From assembly GCF_051488665.1 (NCBI RefSeq), contig NZ_JBPSEG010000018.1:1-42878 (forward strand): 42,878 nucleotides of DNA, in the 5' to 3' direction. This document shows positions 16,804 to 25,651 of the stretch, one piece after another. This stretch comes from Melioribacter sp051488665. Lineage in GTDB: Bacteria; Bacteroidota; Ignavibacteria; Ignavibacteriales; Melioribacteraceae. The number at the start of each line of letters is the position of its first letter. Positions within the stretch are counted from its first letter, which is position 1. The notes beneath the pieces are model-generated. The model was given only the letters and a program-made list of their open reading frames with translations. It had not been told where the DNA came from and searched no databases. The position numbers and the translations under genes were made by a program.

Positions 16804-18177
16804 CTATTTGATTTTTGTTAATTTCGCCGCAAACGAGCCGTCGACTCCGTGAATATGCGGCAGTGTTCTTACGTAACCGTTTTCATCCACATAATCTTTC
16901 CCGATTAAATCATCAGCCGGCTCCAATCGAAAATCCGGATTCTTTTCGAGAAATTTCTTTATAAGTTCGTAATTTTCTTCCGGTTCGATTGTGCATGTGC
17001 TGTAAACAAGACTGCCTCCCGGTTTCAGCAGCGACGCACCTTTTGTCAATAAATCGTATTGAATATTAACAATTTTTCTGATATCTCCCAAATCTTTCTT
17101 CCACTTGAGGTCGGGTTTTTTGGTAAGAGTTCCCAGACCCGAGCAAGGCGCATCAACAAGCACACGATCGAAAAGCCGGTCGTCTTCGTATTCGAGAGCG
17201 TCGATTGCTTGCGTGCGGACGTTGGTAACTTTGAGTCTTTCTAGATTCTTTTCCAAAATCTTGAGTCTGCTTTCGAAGCGGTCGAGCGCTACGATTTCGC
17301 CTTCGTTTTTCATCATGTCCGCAATAAAAGCGGATTTACCTCCCGGAGCTGCGCACAAATCGAGCACACGCATCCCTGGTTCGGGATTCAGCAATTTTAC
17401 CGGCAGCCCGGTACTTTCATCCTGAACTGAAAAATATCCGAGTTTGAAATATTTCCAGTCGGCAATGTTAACAAGGTTATTCAGTCTTATAAATTCGGGC
17501 AGAAGCTTACTGTCGGTATATTTCAATTCGACTTCGTCGAGAAGTTTTTTTAATTCCTCTTTGGTAGTTACAAGATTATTGACGCGGAGAGCCAGTACAG
17601 GTTTACTGTTGTTAGCCGCCAGCAATTTTTCGGTATTTTCCCTGCCGAATCGGGCGAGCCATCTTTTGACCATCCAGGAAGGATGAGAGTAATAAGCGCT
17701 CAGATAAGCGACCAGATCTTCTTCCGGGTCGGGATATCTGATACCCTCTTTATTTCTGATAATATTTCTCAAGAGAGCGTTCGCCAAATCGGCGTATTTT
17801 TGTCCCTGCAATTTTTTTACGAATTCAACGGCTTCGTTGACGGCTGCGTAATCGGGCACTTTATCGAGAAAAAGGATTTGGTAGAGCGCCACTCTCAACG
17901 CATTCTTTACGTTTGGAACGCATTTGGAAAACTGTCCCTTATAAAATCCGGTTAAAATCCAATCGAGTCGACCCATCCATCTCATTACACCGTGAACAAT
18001 TTCGAAAAGGAGCGCCTTGTCCAAACCGCTGAGATTGGAATTTTTCAATTCTATTTCGAGCAATTTATCGAGATATGCGTCCGTTCGATCGACACGGTTA
18101 AGAATTTTGACAGCGTGTCCTCTTACGCCTTCGTACAGATTGGAGCCCATTAGATTTATTGCAGTTGATTCATTCAT
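16804..18177 (-). CDS. rsmB: 16S rRNA m5C967 methyltransferase RsmB
   Basis: 457 residues. A NusB-like RNA-binding domain (about 15-145) precedes the SAM-dependent catalytic domain. The SAM loop is LCAAPGGKS at 274-282. Motif IV has Cys345 in DAPCSG and motif VI has catalytic Cys395 in YSTCTIEP, the two cysteines of RNA m5C enzymes. It modifies C967 of 16S rRNA during 30S assembly. There is no strong RBS before the ATG at 18177; a second in-frame ATG nine codons later has none either. It follows the rpmE terminator, so it needs its own promoter, which I cannot identify with confidence. Confidence 0.92.
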   Translation of the reverse strand: MNESTAINLMGSNLYEGVRGHAVKILNRVDRTDAYLDKLLEIELKNSNLSGLDKALLFEIVHGVMRWMGRLDWILTGFYKGQFSKCVPNVKNALRVALYQILFLDKVPDYAAVNEAVEFVKKLQGQKYADLANALLRNIIRNKEGIRYPDPEEDLVAYLSAYYSHPSWMVKRWLARFGRENTEKLLAANNSKPVLALRVNNLVTTKEELKKLLDEVELKYTDSKLLPEFIRLNNLVNIADWKYFKLGYFSVQDESTGLPVKLLNPEPGMRVLDLCAAPGGKSAFIADMMKNEGEIVALDRFESRLKILEKNLERLKVTNVRTQAIDALEYEDDRLFDRVLVDAPCSGLGTLTKKPDLKWKKDLGDIRKIVNIQYDLLTKGASLLKPGGSLVYSTCTIEPEENYELIKKFLEKNPDFRLEPADDLIGKDYVDENGYVRTLPHIHGVDGSFAAKLTKIK

Positions 18178-18208
18178 AATTTAAAAGGTATATAATGACA
18201 GGAAGGTT

Positions 18209-18243
18209 TTTAAAAATAAAAAGGGCTGCCGTATTACAGCCCG
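18209..18243 (-). terminator. Intrinsic terminator downstream of rpmE
   Basis: On the minus strand GGGCTG and CAGCCC form a six-pair stem (18223-18242) around an eight-base loop, followed at once by TTTTTATTTTT. It starts 21 bases after the rpmE stop and lies before rsmB, separating the two transcripts. Confidence 0.88.
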
Positions 18244-18263
18244 TTAAAAACACAGAGAAAAAA

Positions 18264-18470
18264 TTACGCTCCTTTAATGCCGTATTTCTTCTTAAATTTC
18301 TCTACGCGACCAGTAGAATCGACAATTTTCTGTTTTCCGGTAAAAAACGGATGGCATTCGGAACAAATTTCAAGTTTTATACTGCTTACAGTTGAGCGTG
18401 TAATAAACGTATTACCGCAAACGCAAGTCACTTCACATTTTCTGTAAGTTGGATGTATTCCTTTTTTCAT
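18264..18470 (-). CDS. rpmE: 50S ribosomal protein L31 (zinc type)
   Basis: 68 residues from the ATG at 18470, where the L31 consensus MKKGIHP begins; a longer in-frame reading from 18503 would add 11 residues not found in L31. The zinc-binding cysteines are Cys16, Cys18, Cys36 and Cys39 (CVC and CSEC), marking the zinc-containing form rather than the Cys-free paralogue made under zinc starvation. The gene is a single transcription unit with its own promoter and terminator. Confidence 0.96.
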   Translation of the reverse strand: MKKGIHPTYRKCEVTCVCGNTFITRSTVSSIKLEICSECHPFFTGKQKIVDSTGRVEKFKKKYGIKGA

Positions 18471-18500
18471 CTCAAAACCAATTAATTTAATTTTAGATAG

Positions 18501-18531
18501 CAAATTTAACTATGAAAAACGAAAAAACCAA
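18501..18531 (-). promoter_or_regulatory. Bacteroidota-type promoter of rpmE
   Basis: Minus strand TTG (18529-18531), 20-base spacer, TAAATTTG (18501-18508). This matches the Bacteroidota primary-sigma form TTG-N19-21-TAnnTTTG. The predicted leader is about 25 bases. The upstream element lies just past the end of the anti-sigma gene. Confirmation would need 5-prime end mapping. Confidence 0.65.
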
Positions 18532-18537
18532 ATTCCC

Positions 18538-19191
18538 TTACTTTATTTCCTTTTGTAACCGTGAAGAATCTGCGGCTCTTTTAAGAGAATCGATCATTTT
18601 CCTGTATTTTCTGATCATTTCCGGGTCCGGATTCTGCCGCACGAAAAATCCGTCGAATTCAGGTACGTTTTCGCCGGCTTTTACAACGCTGCCTTGCAAT
18701 AAATTCGAGCGTTTATAATTTTTACCCGCTATATAATCGTCTAATTCAACAGACCTGCCGGGTAAAATAGGATAATTACGCACATTACCCTGCGGTTCTT
18801 CTATTTTATCGGCAAAAGAATTTTCTTCGGTTTGTATCTTCTTTTCGACCGGGGGTTCCGTTTCTTGCGGACTTGATACCGACTGATGATCCAGTTCGCT
18901 GATAATTACCTGAGGTTCGGACATCAAAGGATCTTCGTAATTTTGTTCGCCGGGCAGGAAAAGGACAAAAAGAACAATGACCGTAGCCACTACCGCCGTC
19001 GGGGCAAGGAAACGAATTAATCCGAATTGAATTCTCTCGCTTTCAGACGCATTTCCGAAATTACCGTTCCGAATACGCGTCATCAGTACGTATTCGAAAT
19101 TATCATCGGTATTGACGCGAGGAAGCCGTTTCAGGTCTTCAATTAGTTTTGAATATTTTTGTTCGTCATCATTGTAACGGTTTGCTACCAT
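18538..19191 (-). CDS. Probable membrane anti-sigma factor
   Basis: 217 residues. The N-terminal 60 residues are cytoplasmic and helical (KYSKLIEDLKRLPRVNTDDNF), residues 60-80 form one membrane helix, and the rest is acidic, proline-rich and predicted periplasmic, ending in a charged helix. Start is three bases after the sigma-factor stop, the usual arrangement for an ECF sigma factor and its membrane inhibitor. The N-terminal domain has no HxxxCxxC zinc motif and the whole protein has no cysteine, so it is not a typical zinc anti-sigma factor. Function is inferred from position and topology. Confidence 0.65.
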   Translation of the reverse strand: MVANRYNDDEQKYSKLIEDLKRLPRVNTDDNFEYVLMTRIRNGNFGNASESERIQFGLIRFLAPTAVVATVIVLFVLFLPGEQNYEDPLMSEPQVIISELDHQSVSSPQETEPPVEKKIQTEENSFADKIEEPQGNVRNYPILPGRSVELDDYIAGKNYKRSNLLQGSVVKAGENVPEFDGFFVRQNPDPEMIRKYRKMIDSLKRAADSSRLQKEIK

Positions 19192-19194
19192 AGG

Positions 19195-19785
19195 CTACTC
19201 GTTATATATATTTTTTAATAATTTTTGTAGTTGATTTCTGCCGCGATTAATTCTCGATTTTACCGTTCCCAGAGATACGTTTGTAATCTCGGCAATTTCT
19301 TCATAACTGAGACCCTGAATATCCCGGAGAATGACCATTTGTCTGTAGACCGGTTTAATTTTCATCAAAGCTTTTTGTATAATGTCGTTTTTAATCTGGC
19401 TGTCGGTTATCCGGTCGGGAGGCAGGAACGATTTGTCTTCCACTTGGATTTGTTTATCCTCGTCGGAATTGGTAAGCGAGAGGATCGAGCGCCGGCGTCT
19501 TCTTTTGAGTTCATTTTTTGCCAGATTGCCCGCTATCGTATAAATCCACGTTGAGAATTTGGCGAACTCCCTGTATGAATCCTTATTTAAATAAAATTTT
19601 ATCATTGTATCCTGCACGATATCGCTGCAAACATCCCGGTCGCCAACAAACCGATATACAAAGTTCATTAAAGGGTCCTTATAACGCTTAACGAGAATTT
19701 GATACGCTTCCAGATCATTTGTTTCCTGAAACCGTTTAATTAATTCTTCGTCAGTAAGTTCATTTAATTTTCGATTGTCAGACAA
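19195..19785 (-). CDS. ECF-family RNA polymerase sigma factor
   Basis: 196 residues. Region 2 (about 20-95, with VQDTMIKFY and FSTWIYTIAGN) recognises the -10 element and melts DNA. Region 4 (about 135-190, with LSYEEIAEITNVSLGTVKSRI) is the HTH that binds -35. There is no region 1 or 3, as expected for the extracytoplasmic-function group. A basic run (KRRRRR) follows region 2. The adjacent membrane protein is the likely inhibitor, and the pair probably responds to an envelope signal. Target genes are unknown. The 93-base spacer upstream has no clear primary promoter; autoregulation is possible. Confidence 0.93.
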   Translation of the reverse strand: MSDNRKLNELTDEELIKRFQETNDLEAYQILVKRYKDPLMNFVYRFVGDRDVCSDIVQDTMIKFYLNKDSYREFAKFSTWIYTIAGNLAKNELKRRRRRSILSLTNSDEDKQIQVEDKSFLPPDRITDSQIKNDIIQKALMKIKPVYRQMVILRDIQGLSYEEIAEITNVSLGTVKSRINRGRNQLQKLLKNIYNE

Positions 19786-19878
19786 TTATACCCGTCCATT
19801 ATTGAGTTTGTTTCAAAAATTTTATCCGTAAATCACTTAAAAATAGTGAAATAATATTACTTATAAGGTAAAAATTTT

Positions 19879-20889
19879 TCAACTGCTAATTTTTGCCAAC
19901 AGTTGAGTTACTACGTCTTTCGGATCTGTTTGAGTCGTTTTAACCGCCAGGTCGGCTTCGTACAGGGCTCTTGCAGCCTTTCTCAGACGATTCTCGTTTA
20001 GAAGAAATTTCGCCTTTTTGCAATTTATGTAGTAATACCAGCTTACTCCCAATTTGGAAGAGGCTTCCCCGTCGTTTAAGTTCATCCTCATTAATTCCAG
20101 AGCCTGCGTAATGGTTAATATGTATTTTGATATCATATTAATCAGCATTACAATATCCACATTCGAATCGAGCAAGTTATACGCAATTTCCAGGGCTTTG
20201 GCTGTATTGCCGGCGCCTATTGCATCCTGTAAATCGAAGATCGAATAGGTTTTTGTGGGATTAATTAATTTTTTTATTTCCTCAAATTCGGCATCCGGAT
20301 TAGAAGAGAGATAATCGGCAATTTTATCGAGTTGGGAATTCAATAAAGATTTATTTTCTCCCACGATTTCGATTAATATGCGCAATTGTTCGTCGTTAAA
20401 ATTCAGTTTCATCTTCCTGGCGCGGTTCGAAAGCCAGTAAACCAGGTCTTCTCCGGTTTCTTCCCGCGCCTCGTATAAATACCCTTTTTCGTTCAATAAT
20501 TTGAACGGCTCTCTGTTGAATTCCAATCTTTCGGCATTGTGAAGAATAACCAATATGGTAAAATCCGGTGGATTCCCGAGATATTCGACTATTTCTTTTC
20601 TCCCGTTAATATTTTCAAAATTTTTGACTACGATTAATTTTTTGCCGTCTCCGAAAGGAAACGCAAGCGCAAGGTCGATTATTTTGTTTATGTCGTCTCC
20701 CTTTTCGACAGAGATAATCTCCCTGTCGAATTCGGAATTAATTTGCGGAGCCAGCTGTTTTTGGAGATAATCGACGGCTGCGTCGAGCGAGTACTGGTCG
20801 TTGCCACAGATATAATAAACGGGCTGAATAATCCCTTTTTTGATTTCGGAAATAATTTGATTAACCGATTTAACCGATTTTTTTGCCAT
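19879..20889 (-). CDS. holA: DNA polymerase III subunit delta
   Basis: 336 residues, normal for HolA. It opens the sliding clamp as part of the clamp loader. The pattern is an N-terminal AAA+-like domain (QPVYYICGNDQY at about 17-28; FDREIISVEKGD) without a working Walker A, as is usual for delta, a lid domain, and a helical collar domain (about 210-330). The ATG at 20889 overlaps the end of a 40-residue protein that precedes it. The downstream side is the end of a long polycistron. Confidence 0.9.
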   Translation of the reverse strand: MAKKSVKSVNQIISEIKKGIIQPVYYICGNDQYSLDAAVDYLQKQLAPQINSEFDREIISVEKGDDINKIIDLALAFPFGDGKKLIVVKNFENINGRKEIVEYLGNPPDFTILVILHNAERLEFNREPFKLLNEKGYLYEAREETGEDLVYWLSNRARKMKLNFNDEQLRILIEIVGENKSLLNSQLDKIADYLSSNPDAEFEEIKKLINPTKTYSIFDLQDAIGAGNTAKALEIAYNLLDSNVDIVMLINMISKYILTITQALELMRMNLNDGEASSKLGVSWYYYINCKKAKFLLNENRLRKAARALYEADLAVKTTQTDPKDVVTQLLAKISS

Positions 20890-20992
20890 TGTAATTCTTA
20901 ATTTTTTCCTTTTCGTACGCTTTCCGGAGAAAATATAAAAAGCCTCCCCACAAAATTAAAATAATTGACGCTCCGTAGATAATCGTCAACAA
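20870..20992 (-). CDS. MetS-like small single-helix subunit of an NSS transporter
   Basis: 40 residues from a TTG at 20992; AGGGG lies nine bases before it. The start is one base past the symporter stop, and the frame overlaps the holA start by 20 bases. It has one membrane helix (about 4-24) with IIYGASIILILWGGF, then a short basic and charged tail. Small proteins of this layout, one helix with a Trp-Gly-Gly motif, are known partners of bacterial NSS transporters (MetS with MetP in Corynebacterium, family MaAIMP_sms). A TTG start and small size make it easy to miss. Identification is by layout, motif and position; a chance frame is not excluded. Confidence 0.7.
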   Translation of the reverse strand: MLTIIYGASIILILWGGFLYFLRKAYEKEKIKNYNGKKIG

Positions 20993-20993
20993 T

Positions 20994-22463
20994 TTAATGT
21001 TCCCCTGTTTTTTTATAACCGTTATACAACCCGTTTAAAACAATAAACAAAATTATAACAATACCCCATTGAAACAAACAGGTGCCCAGGTTTTCGCGAT
21101 GGAAAGGATTCCACCACTGCGGGTCCCAGGAAGTCGAAGAAAACAACCACCACGAGATCAAGACTATAACTTCAATTGGAATAACTACTTTCATTAAGAC
21201 GTTAAACCATTTGCCGATTTTTAAGTCGCTGTCCGGACTATTGAGCAAATTGATTCTGAATTTATCTACGCCGTATTTATTTACAGCCAGAGCGATGAAA
21301 GCTCCGCTTATCAAAAGAGCGATTCCCCAGACCCAATCCTGGTTTATGAAAAAATCAATACTTAAAGCCGAAGGTATTCCGAAGAGGAATCCTGCCGAGC
21401 CTGCAATCAGAATCGATTTTTTGCGTTCTATTCCCAAATCATTCAAGCTTCTTGCAGCCAGCTCTACCATCGAGATTAAAGAAGTCAAAGCCGCAAACGA
21501 GAGAGCCATAAAAAAGAGAGTCGCAAAAACCCGGTTGAGCCAGATATAGTCGGACATTTTACCGAAGAGTGACGGCAGGTAAATAAATGTCAGTCCCGTA
21601 TTAGCCGGACCGGGCTCGGAAATAATTGCAAGGGGAGAATCGCCGCCTAAGGCAAAGACCGTCGAAAAGATAATCATTCCCGCCAATAACGAAATCGAAT
21701 TATTACCGAATCCGATAAGAGCGCCGTTTAGAGTAACGTCTTCCCTCTTTTTCATATAAATTGCATAAGTCATTATCAATCCCCAACCGGCTCCCGTATC
21801 CCACGCATTTTGAGTAAGGGCATTCAACCAGACTTTATAATCCAGCAGATATTTTATATCGGGTGTAAAAAAGAATTTCAGTCCTTCGACCGCGCCCGGC
21901 AGTGTGACCGCTCTAATGAAAAGAATAAAAAGGATTGACACTAGCGAAGCGACCAAGACTCTGCTTACTTTCTCGATGCCCGCCGTAATTCCCCTGTAAA
22001 TTACAGCGGAACTCAATAATATGGCGGTGAAATGAAACAACAGAGGCAGATATCCGGAACTGAAATTATTCCAGAAATTCAGATGGTCAGCCGTCTCAAA
22101 AAGATTCCCGTTTAACGACGAATAAAAATAGTAGAAAGCCCAGCCGGAAACGACCGAGTAATAAAACATTATAGCGGTGGATACAAATGCGACGAAAGCG
22201 CCCATCCAACCGTAATTTTTTCCCGCAAAAAAACGGAATGCAAAAAAAGGCGATTTTCTGGCTGTCTTGCCGAAAGTAAATTCAGAGATGATCAACGGAA
22301 GCGACCACAAAAATAAAAAAGCGAGCCATGGAATTAAGAAAGAGCCGCCGCCGTTTGTGGCGACAATTCGAGGGAAGCGCCAGATATTACCAGTTCCCAC
22401 GGCAATACCGAGCGTAGAAATTATTAAAGCCCACCTCGAAGAGAAAAACTCTTTTTGATTCAT
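20994..22463 (-). CDS. Sodium-dependent amino-acid symporter (NSS family)
   Basis: 489 residues with about 11-12 membrane helices. The first helix carries the family hallmark IAVGTGNIWRFPRIV with the Na and substrate binding glycines, and the family pattern WDTGAGWGLIMTYAIYMKK is split around helix 6. The NSS family imports amino acids or related amines with sodium; the substrate cannot be told. The small single-helix protein that follows suggests a MetP-like methionine/alanine importer, by analogy. It begins right after the cyclophilin stop. Confidence 0.9.
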   Translation of the reverse strand: MNQKEFFSSRWALIISTLGIAVGTGNIWRFPRIVATNGGGSFLIPWLAFLFLWSLPLIISEFTFGKTARKSPFFAFRFFAGKNYGWMGAFVAFVSTAIMFYYSVVSGWAFYYFYSSLNGNLFETADHLNFWNNFSSGYLPLLFHFTAILLSSAVIYRGITAGIEKVSRVLVASLVSILFILFIRAVTLPGAVEGLKFFFTPDIKYLLDYKVWLNALTQNAWDTGAGWGLIMTYAIYMKKREDVTLNGALIGFGNNSISLLAGMIIFSTVFALGGDSPLAIISEPGPANTGLTFIYLPSLFGKMSDYIWLNRVFATLFFMALSFAALTSLISMVELAARSLNDLGIERKKSILIAGSAGFLFGIPSALSIDFFINQDWVWGIALLISGAFIALAVNKYGVDKFRINLLNSPDSDLKIGKWFNVLMKVVIPIEVIVLISWWLFSSTSWDPQWWNPFHRENLGTCLFQWGIVIILFIVLNGLYNGYKKTGEH

Positions 22464-23075
22464 CTAATATTTTCTTTTTTCCACAGTAATGTTTTTGATC
22501 GATACCGGTATGATGGGTCTGTCGTTTTCATCTGTCGGCACGCGGCTTATTTCTTCCACGACCTCCTGACCTTTTCGAACCTTCCCGAAGACAGTATGCT
22601 TAAGGTCTAACCACGGCGCAGGCGCAACCGTTATAAAAAATTGGCTTTTGTTCGTATTCGGACCCGAGTTAGCCATCGAGACAGTACCCGGCGAGTCGTG
22701 CCTTAAATCCGCAGAGAATTCGTCTTCGAATGCGCTTCCGTATATGCTTTTTCCTCCCATACCGGTTCCGGTCGAGTCGCCCGTTTGAATCATGAATCCT
22801 TCAATAACACGGTGAAAAATGACTCCGTTATAATATCCTTCTTCGGAAAGTTTTATAAAATTGCGTACGGTCTTGGGAGCCGCATGGGGAAACAGTTCTA
22901 TTTCGATAGCTCCGAAATCCGTATTGATTGTCGCATACAATTTTTCGTTGTTCTTTAGCGTCATAAGAGAGTCCGCTTTGTCGGGTTTGATAATATTAGT
23001 TTTTTCGTTTGAGCCGCACGCTGCCAATACAAGTATTCCGAGTAAAATCAAAATCATGGAGTATATGTTTTTCAT
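22464..23075 (-). CDS. Lipoprotein cyclophilin-type peptidyl-prolyl isomerase
   Basis: 203 residues. A lipoprotein signal ends in LAAC, so Cys20 is probably lipidated and the enzyme sits at the outer face of the inner membrane or on the outer membrane. The cyclophilin domain (about 45-200) has VIFHRVIEGFMIQTGD, with the catalytic Arg in the FHR motif, and FFITVAPAPWLD. It speeds proline isomerisation in periplasmic proteins. It lies one base before uppP's end and directly upstream of the symporter start, in the same transcript. Confidence 0.93.
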   Translation of the reverse strand: MKNIYSMILILLGILVLAACGSNEKTNIIKPDKADSLMTLKNNEKLYATINTDFGAIEIELFPHAAPKTVRNFIKLSEEGYYNGVIFHRVIEGFMIQTGDSTGTGMGGKSIYGSAFEDEFSADLRHDSPGTVSMANSGPNTNKSQFFITVAPAPWLDLKHTVFGKVRKGQEVVEEISRVPTDENDRPIIPVSIKNITVEKRKY

Positions 23076-23076
23076 G

Positions 23077-23943
23077 TCAACCGCCGATTAATTGCAGATG
23101 CAATAATAAAAATATGATTATTCCCGCGCATATACGATAAACGACGAAAAGAAGCGTTGTTTTCTTTTTAAGGTAACGAAGGAGAAATTCGATTGAGAGA
23201 TAACCTACAATTGCCGAAGAAATCGTAGCGACGCTCATGTTAATTATTTGATTAGCATCGATATAATCGAGCGCGGAATATAATTCGAAAAGACCGCTTG
23301 CAAGAACCGCCGGAATGCTCATCAAAAAAGAAAACCGGGCGGCAGTTTCCCTTTTCAGTCCGAGAAAAAGTCCGGCTGTAATCGTAGTGCCGGAGCGCGA
23401 AGAGCCCGGTATTAAAGCTATTGTCTGAGCCAAACCGATGATAAGCGCATCGTACCACTTTATATCTTTCATGGTTCTTTTATACTTGCCGGTTTTATCG
23501 GCTATAAAAAGGATAATTGCAAGCAGTATAAGACTTGCTGCGATAACATAAAGATTCTTTGTAAAAACGCCTTCAATAAAATCCTTGAACAATAAACCGA
23601 CGACGGCAACCGGAATCGTAGCCAGAATAAGATACCACCCCATCAATGAATTTTGGGACTGGGCGCTTATACTGATTTTCGACCTGTTTTTTAACGGATC
23701 AAGAATATTTTCTTTCGTAAAATCAACGGCAATCCGTTTAATATCATTGAAGAAATAGACCAACACAGCCAACAAAGTACCGAGTTGAATTACGGCAATG
23801 AAAGCAGTCCAGCGTTCGGGATTATCCATTGAAATTAAGTTCATCAATTTTCCCGCCACGGTTAAATGTCCCGTACTGCTAACCGGCAAATATTCCGTTA
23901 ATCCCTGAATCACTCCAAGGAGAATCGCTTCAATAATGCTCAT
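23077..23943 (-). CDS. uppP: Undecaprenyl-diphosphatase
   Basis: 288 residues, about eight membrane helices. It recycles undecaprenyl diphosphate to the monophosphate carrier for wall and glycan synthesis and confers bacitracin tolerance in relatives. Motif one, GLTEYLPVSSTGH, lies at 14-26 and motif two, PGSSRSGTT, at 179-187; both contain the residues of the active site. It starts nine bases after the outer-membrane protein gene ends. Confidence 0.97.
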   Translation of the reverse strand: MSIIEAILLGVIQGLTEYLPVSSTGHLTVAGKLMNLISMDNPERWTAFIAVIQLGTLLAVLVYFFNDIKRIAVDFTKENILDPLKNRSKISISAQSQNSLMGWYLILATIPVAVVGLLFKDFIEGVFTKNLYVIAASLILLAIILFIADKTGKYKRTMKDIKWYDALIIGLAQTIALIPGSSRSGTTITAGLFLGLKRETAARFSFLMSIPAVLASGLFELYSALDYIDANQIINMSVATISSAIVGYLSIEFLLRYLKKKTTLLFVVYRICAGIIIFLLLHLQLIGG

Positions 23944-23952
23944 AATAACCTT

Positions 23953-24600
23953 TTAAAATGAATAAACGACACCCAATTTAATGCCCGCCGAAACCGAGTT
24001 CAGGTCTACGGCTTCGCCGGTTGCATAGTTGATAATTTTTTTATCGAGCTCTTTGTTGTACAATTCATCAAAAGAATCGTATCTCAAATCGATACCCACC
24101 GATACAAAAAGATTACCGTCGATCTTAGTAATTCCTTTGGTTTTAAGAACGATGCCGAACCCGCTCGAACTGTAGCCGGTTTCCGTAATAATTTTTTCAG
24201 TAAACTCGACCATTCTTATTCCCGCTCCGAAACCGAATTTGAATTTGTAACCATCTCCTTCGATCTTATAAAAACCGAGGAGCGAGGGACGGTGAATAAC
24301 ATACGACAATTCATTTACTCCGCCCTGCAGCGAAATGGTATAGGAATCGACAAGCAGGCTATACTCTATTCCCGGCTGAAAATCTTTAAAACCGGCATAA
24401 TCCAGCTCGATCGAAAAATTTCCCGCCGACGAAAATGTCGATAATTTTTTTCCGTACGGACCGTAAACCGCATTAACGTAGTCTCTGTACTTCGGCGCCG
24501 ACTTGAAATCGACTCCCATTGCAATGCTTATGTCCCATTGAGAATAAACATTCGATACAAAGACAATAAAAAGAATTATAAACAGATTAAATTTTTTCAT
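23953..24600 (-). CDS. Small outer-membrane beta-barrel-like protein, unknown role
   Basis: 215 residues from the ATG at 24600, chosen because a signal peptide (MKKFNLFIILFIVFVSNVYS) begins there; the frame continues 36 codons further but that part overlaps the flippase gene and has no signal. The mature protein is a series of alternating beta strands with aromatic girdles, ends in VVYSF with a terminal Phe as in outer-membrane barrels, and has about eight strands. It overlaps the flippase-like gene by 14 bases. Function is not known. Confidence 0.7.
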   Translation of the reverse strand: MKKFNLFIILFIVFVSNVYSQWDISIAMGVDFKSAPKYRDYVNAVYGPYGKKLSTFSSAGNFSIELDYAGFKDFQPGIEYSLLVDSYTISLQGGVNELSYVIHRPSLLGFYKIEGDGYKFKFGFGAGIRMVEFTEKIITETGYSSSGFGIVLKTKGITKIDGNLFVSVGIDLRYDSFDELYNKELDKKIINYATGEAVDLNSVSAGIKLGVVYSF

Positions 24601-25651
24601 CTTTTGTGCTTTTGAATACGGATATAAAATTTTCCTTCGGTTCCCCTTTTTGTTCTCTGATTTTATTAATTGACAAGAGGAGCAAAGCGGTGCCGCCGAT
24701 AAACACAACGTACTGAATAAAATGGGTAAGGATTGCGTAAGCCGCGCTTAATTCATAATCAAAATTATATAACTGCGTCAGTACAAAGATGGAGATCATG
24801 TGATAAGACCCGGTTCCGCCGGGAGTAGGAACCAATGTACCGAATGCGCTTATTGCCATGAAAACCCACGCCGTCTTAAAATCAACCGCTCCATACGACT
24901 GCATTCCCAACATATAAAAACCGATTAAAGTATTGAGTGCATAAAGGTAAAACATCAAGACGGTCAAGCCGATAACTTTTGTAATGTTCTTTCTGCCTTT
25001 AATTGTTGCAAAACCGTCGACAAAAGTTTCAAATCCCTCCTTTACTTTGTTCGTAAAAGCGGGACTTATCCTTCCGAAAAATTTGAATATTTTGTCCGAT
25101 AAATGGGATTGATATTTTACGAGTGTATAGAGTAGTATTACGGCGGCAATAATAAAAACCAATCCGATGCTTAGCGCGGGTTTTAACCAGGGTATTTTAG
25201 TGTATAAATCGCCGGAATAAAAATAGACGCTCAAAATTGCGGCGATCCCGAATGCCGCAATGTCAATTACCCGTTCCACTACAATCGAACCGATCATGGT
25301 GCTTCGCGATATTTTTTCCCACTTGCCGAGGAACAGTCCTCTGTAAAGTTCGCCCACTCGCGGCAAAACGCAATTAACTCCGTAGCCAACCATTACCGCT
25401 CCGAACACATTCAAAGAAGAGGCGTCCTTTTTAACCGGCTCGATCATAATTTTCCACCGCCATGCGCGTACGTAATGGGACAGGAGAAAAATCAAAATAT
25501 AAATTGCAAGCCATGAATACGAAGTAGTAGCAATTAAACCGAAGGCTTTACGAAGGTCGATGCCCCGGAATGCCAGATAGAGAAAGACTACCGTTAAGAC
25601 GGCGGAAATAATATAACCGCTGTATTTTCTATTTTTTTTATCGAAGATCAA
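24587..25651 (-). CDS. LPG-synthase/flippase-like membrane protein (UPF0104)
   Basis: 354 residues with about eight membrane helices and the lysylphosphatidylglycerol synthase TM fold, as in AglD/UPF0104 proteins thought to flip or sense lipid-linked substrates. The conserved elements are LPRVGELYRG near residue 95 and PTPGGTGSYH near 275. There is no ATG in the region; I prefer TTG at 25651 because AAGGGA lies nine bases before it, but another TTG at 25678 is possible. The gene overlaps the lolA-like gene by 14 bases. The substrate is unknown; a link to isoprenoid or glycolipid transport, near uppP, is inference. Confidence 0.8.
   Translation of the reverse strand: MIFDKKNRKYSGYIISAVLTVVFLYLAFRGIDLRKAFGLIATTSYSWLAIYILIFLLSHYVRAWRWKIMIEPVKKDASSLNVFGAVMVGYGVNCVLPRVGELYRGLFLGKWEKISRSTMIGSIVVERVIDIAAFGIAAILSVYFYSGDLYTKIPWLKPALSIGLVFIIAAVILLYTLVKYQSHLSDKIFKFFGRISPAFTNKVKEGFETFVDGFATIKGRKNITKVIGLTVLMFYLYALNTLIGFYMLGMQSYGAVDFKTAWVFMAISAFGTLVPTPGGTGSYHMISIFVLTQLYNFDYELSAAYAILTHFIQYVVFIGGTALLLLSINKIREQKGEPKENFISVFKSTKDEKI

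Noticed and set aside
19833..19849. TCACT/AGTGA inverted repeat upstream of the sigma factor
   Set aside because: Only five pairs in A+T-rich DNA and no T-run; not enough for a terminator or operator call.
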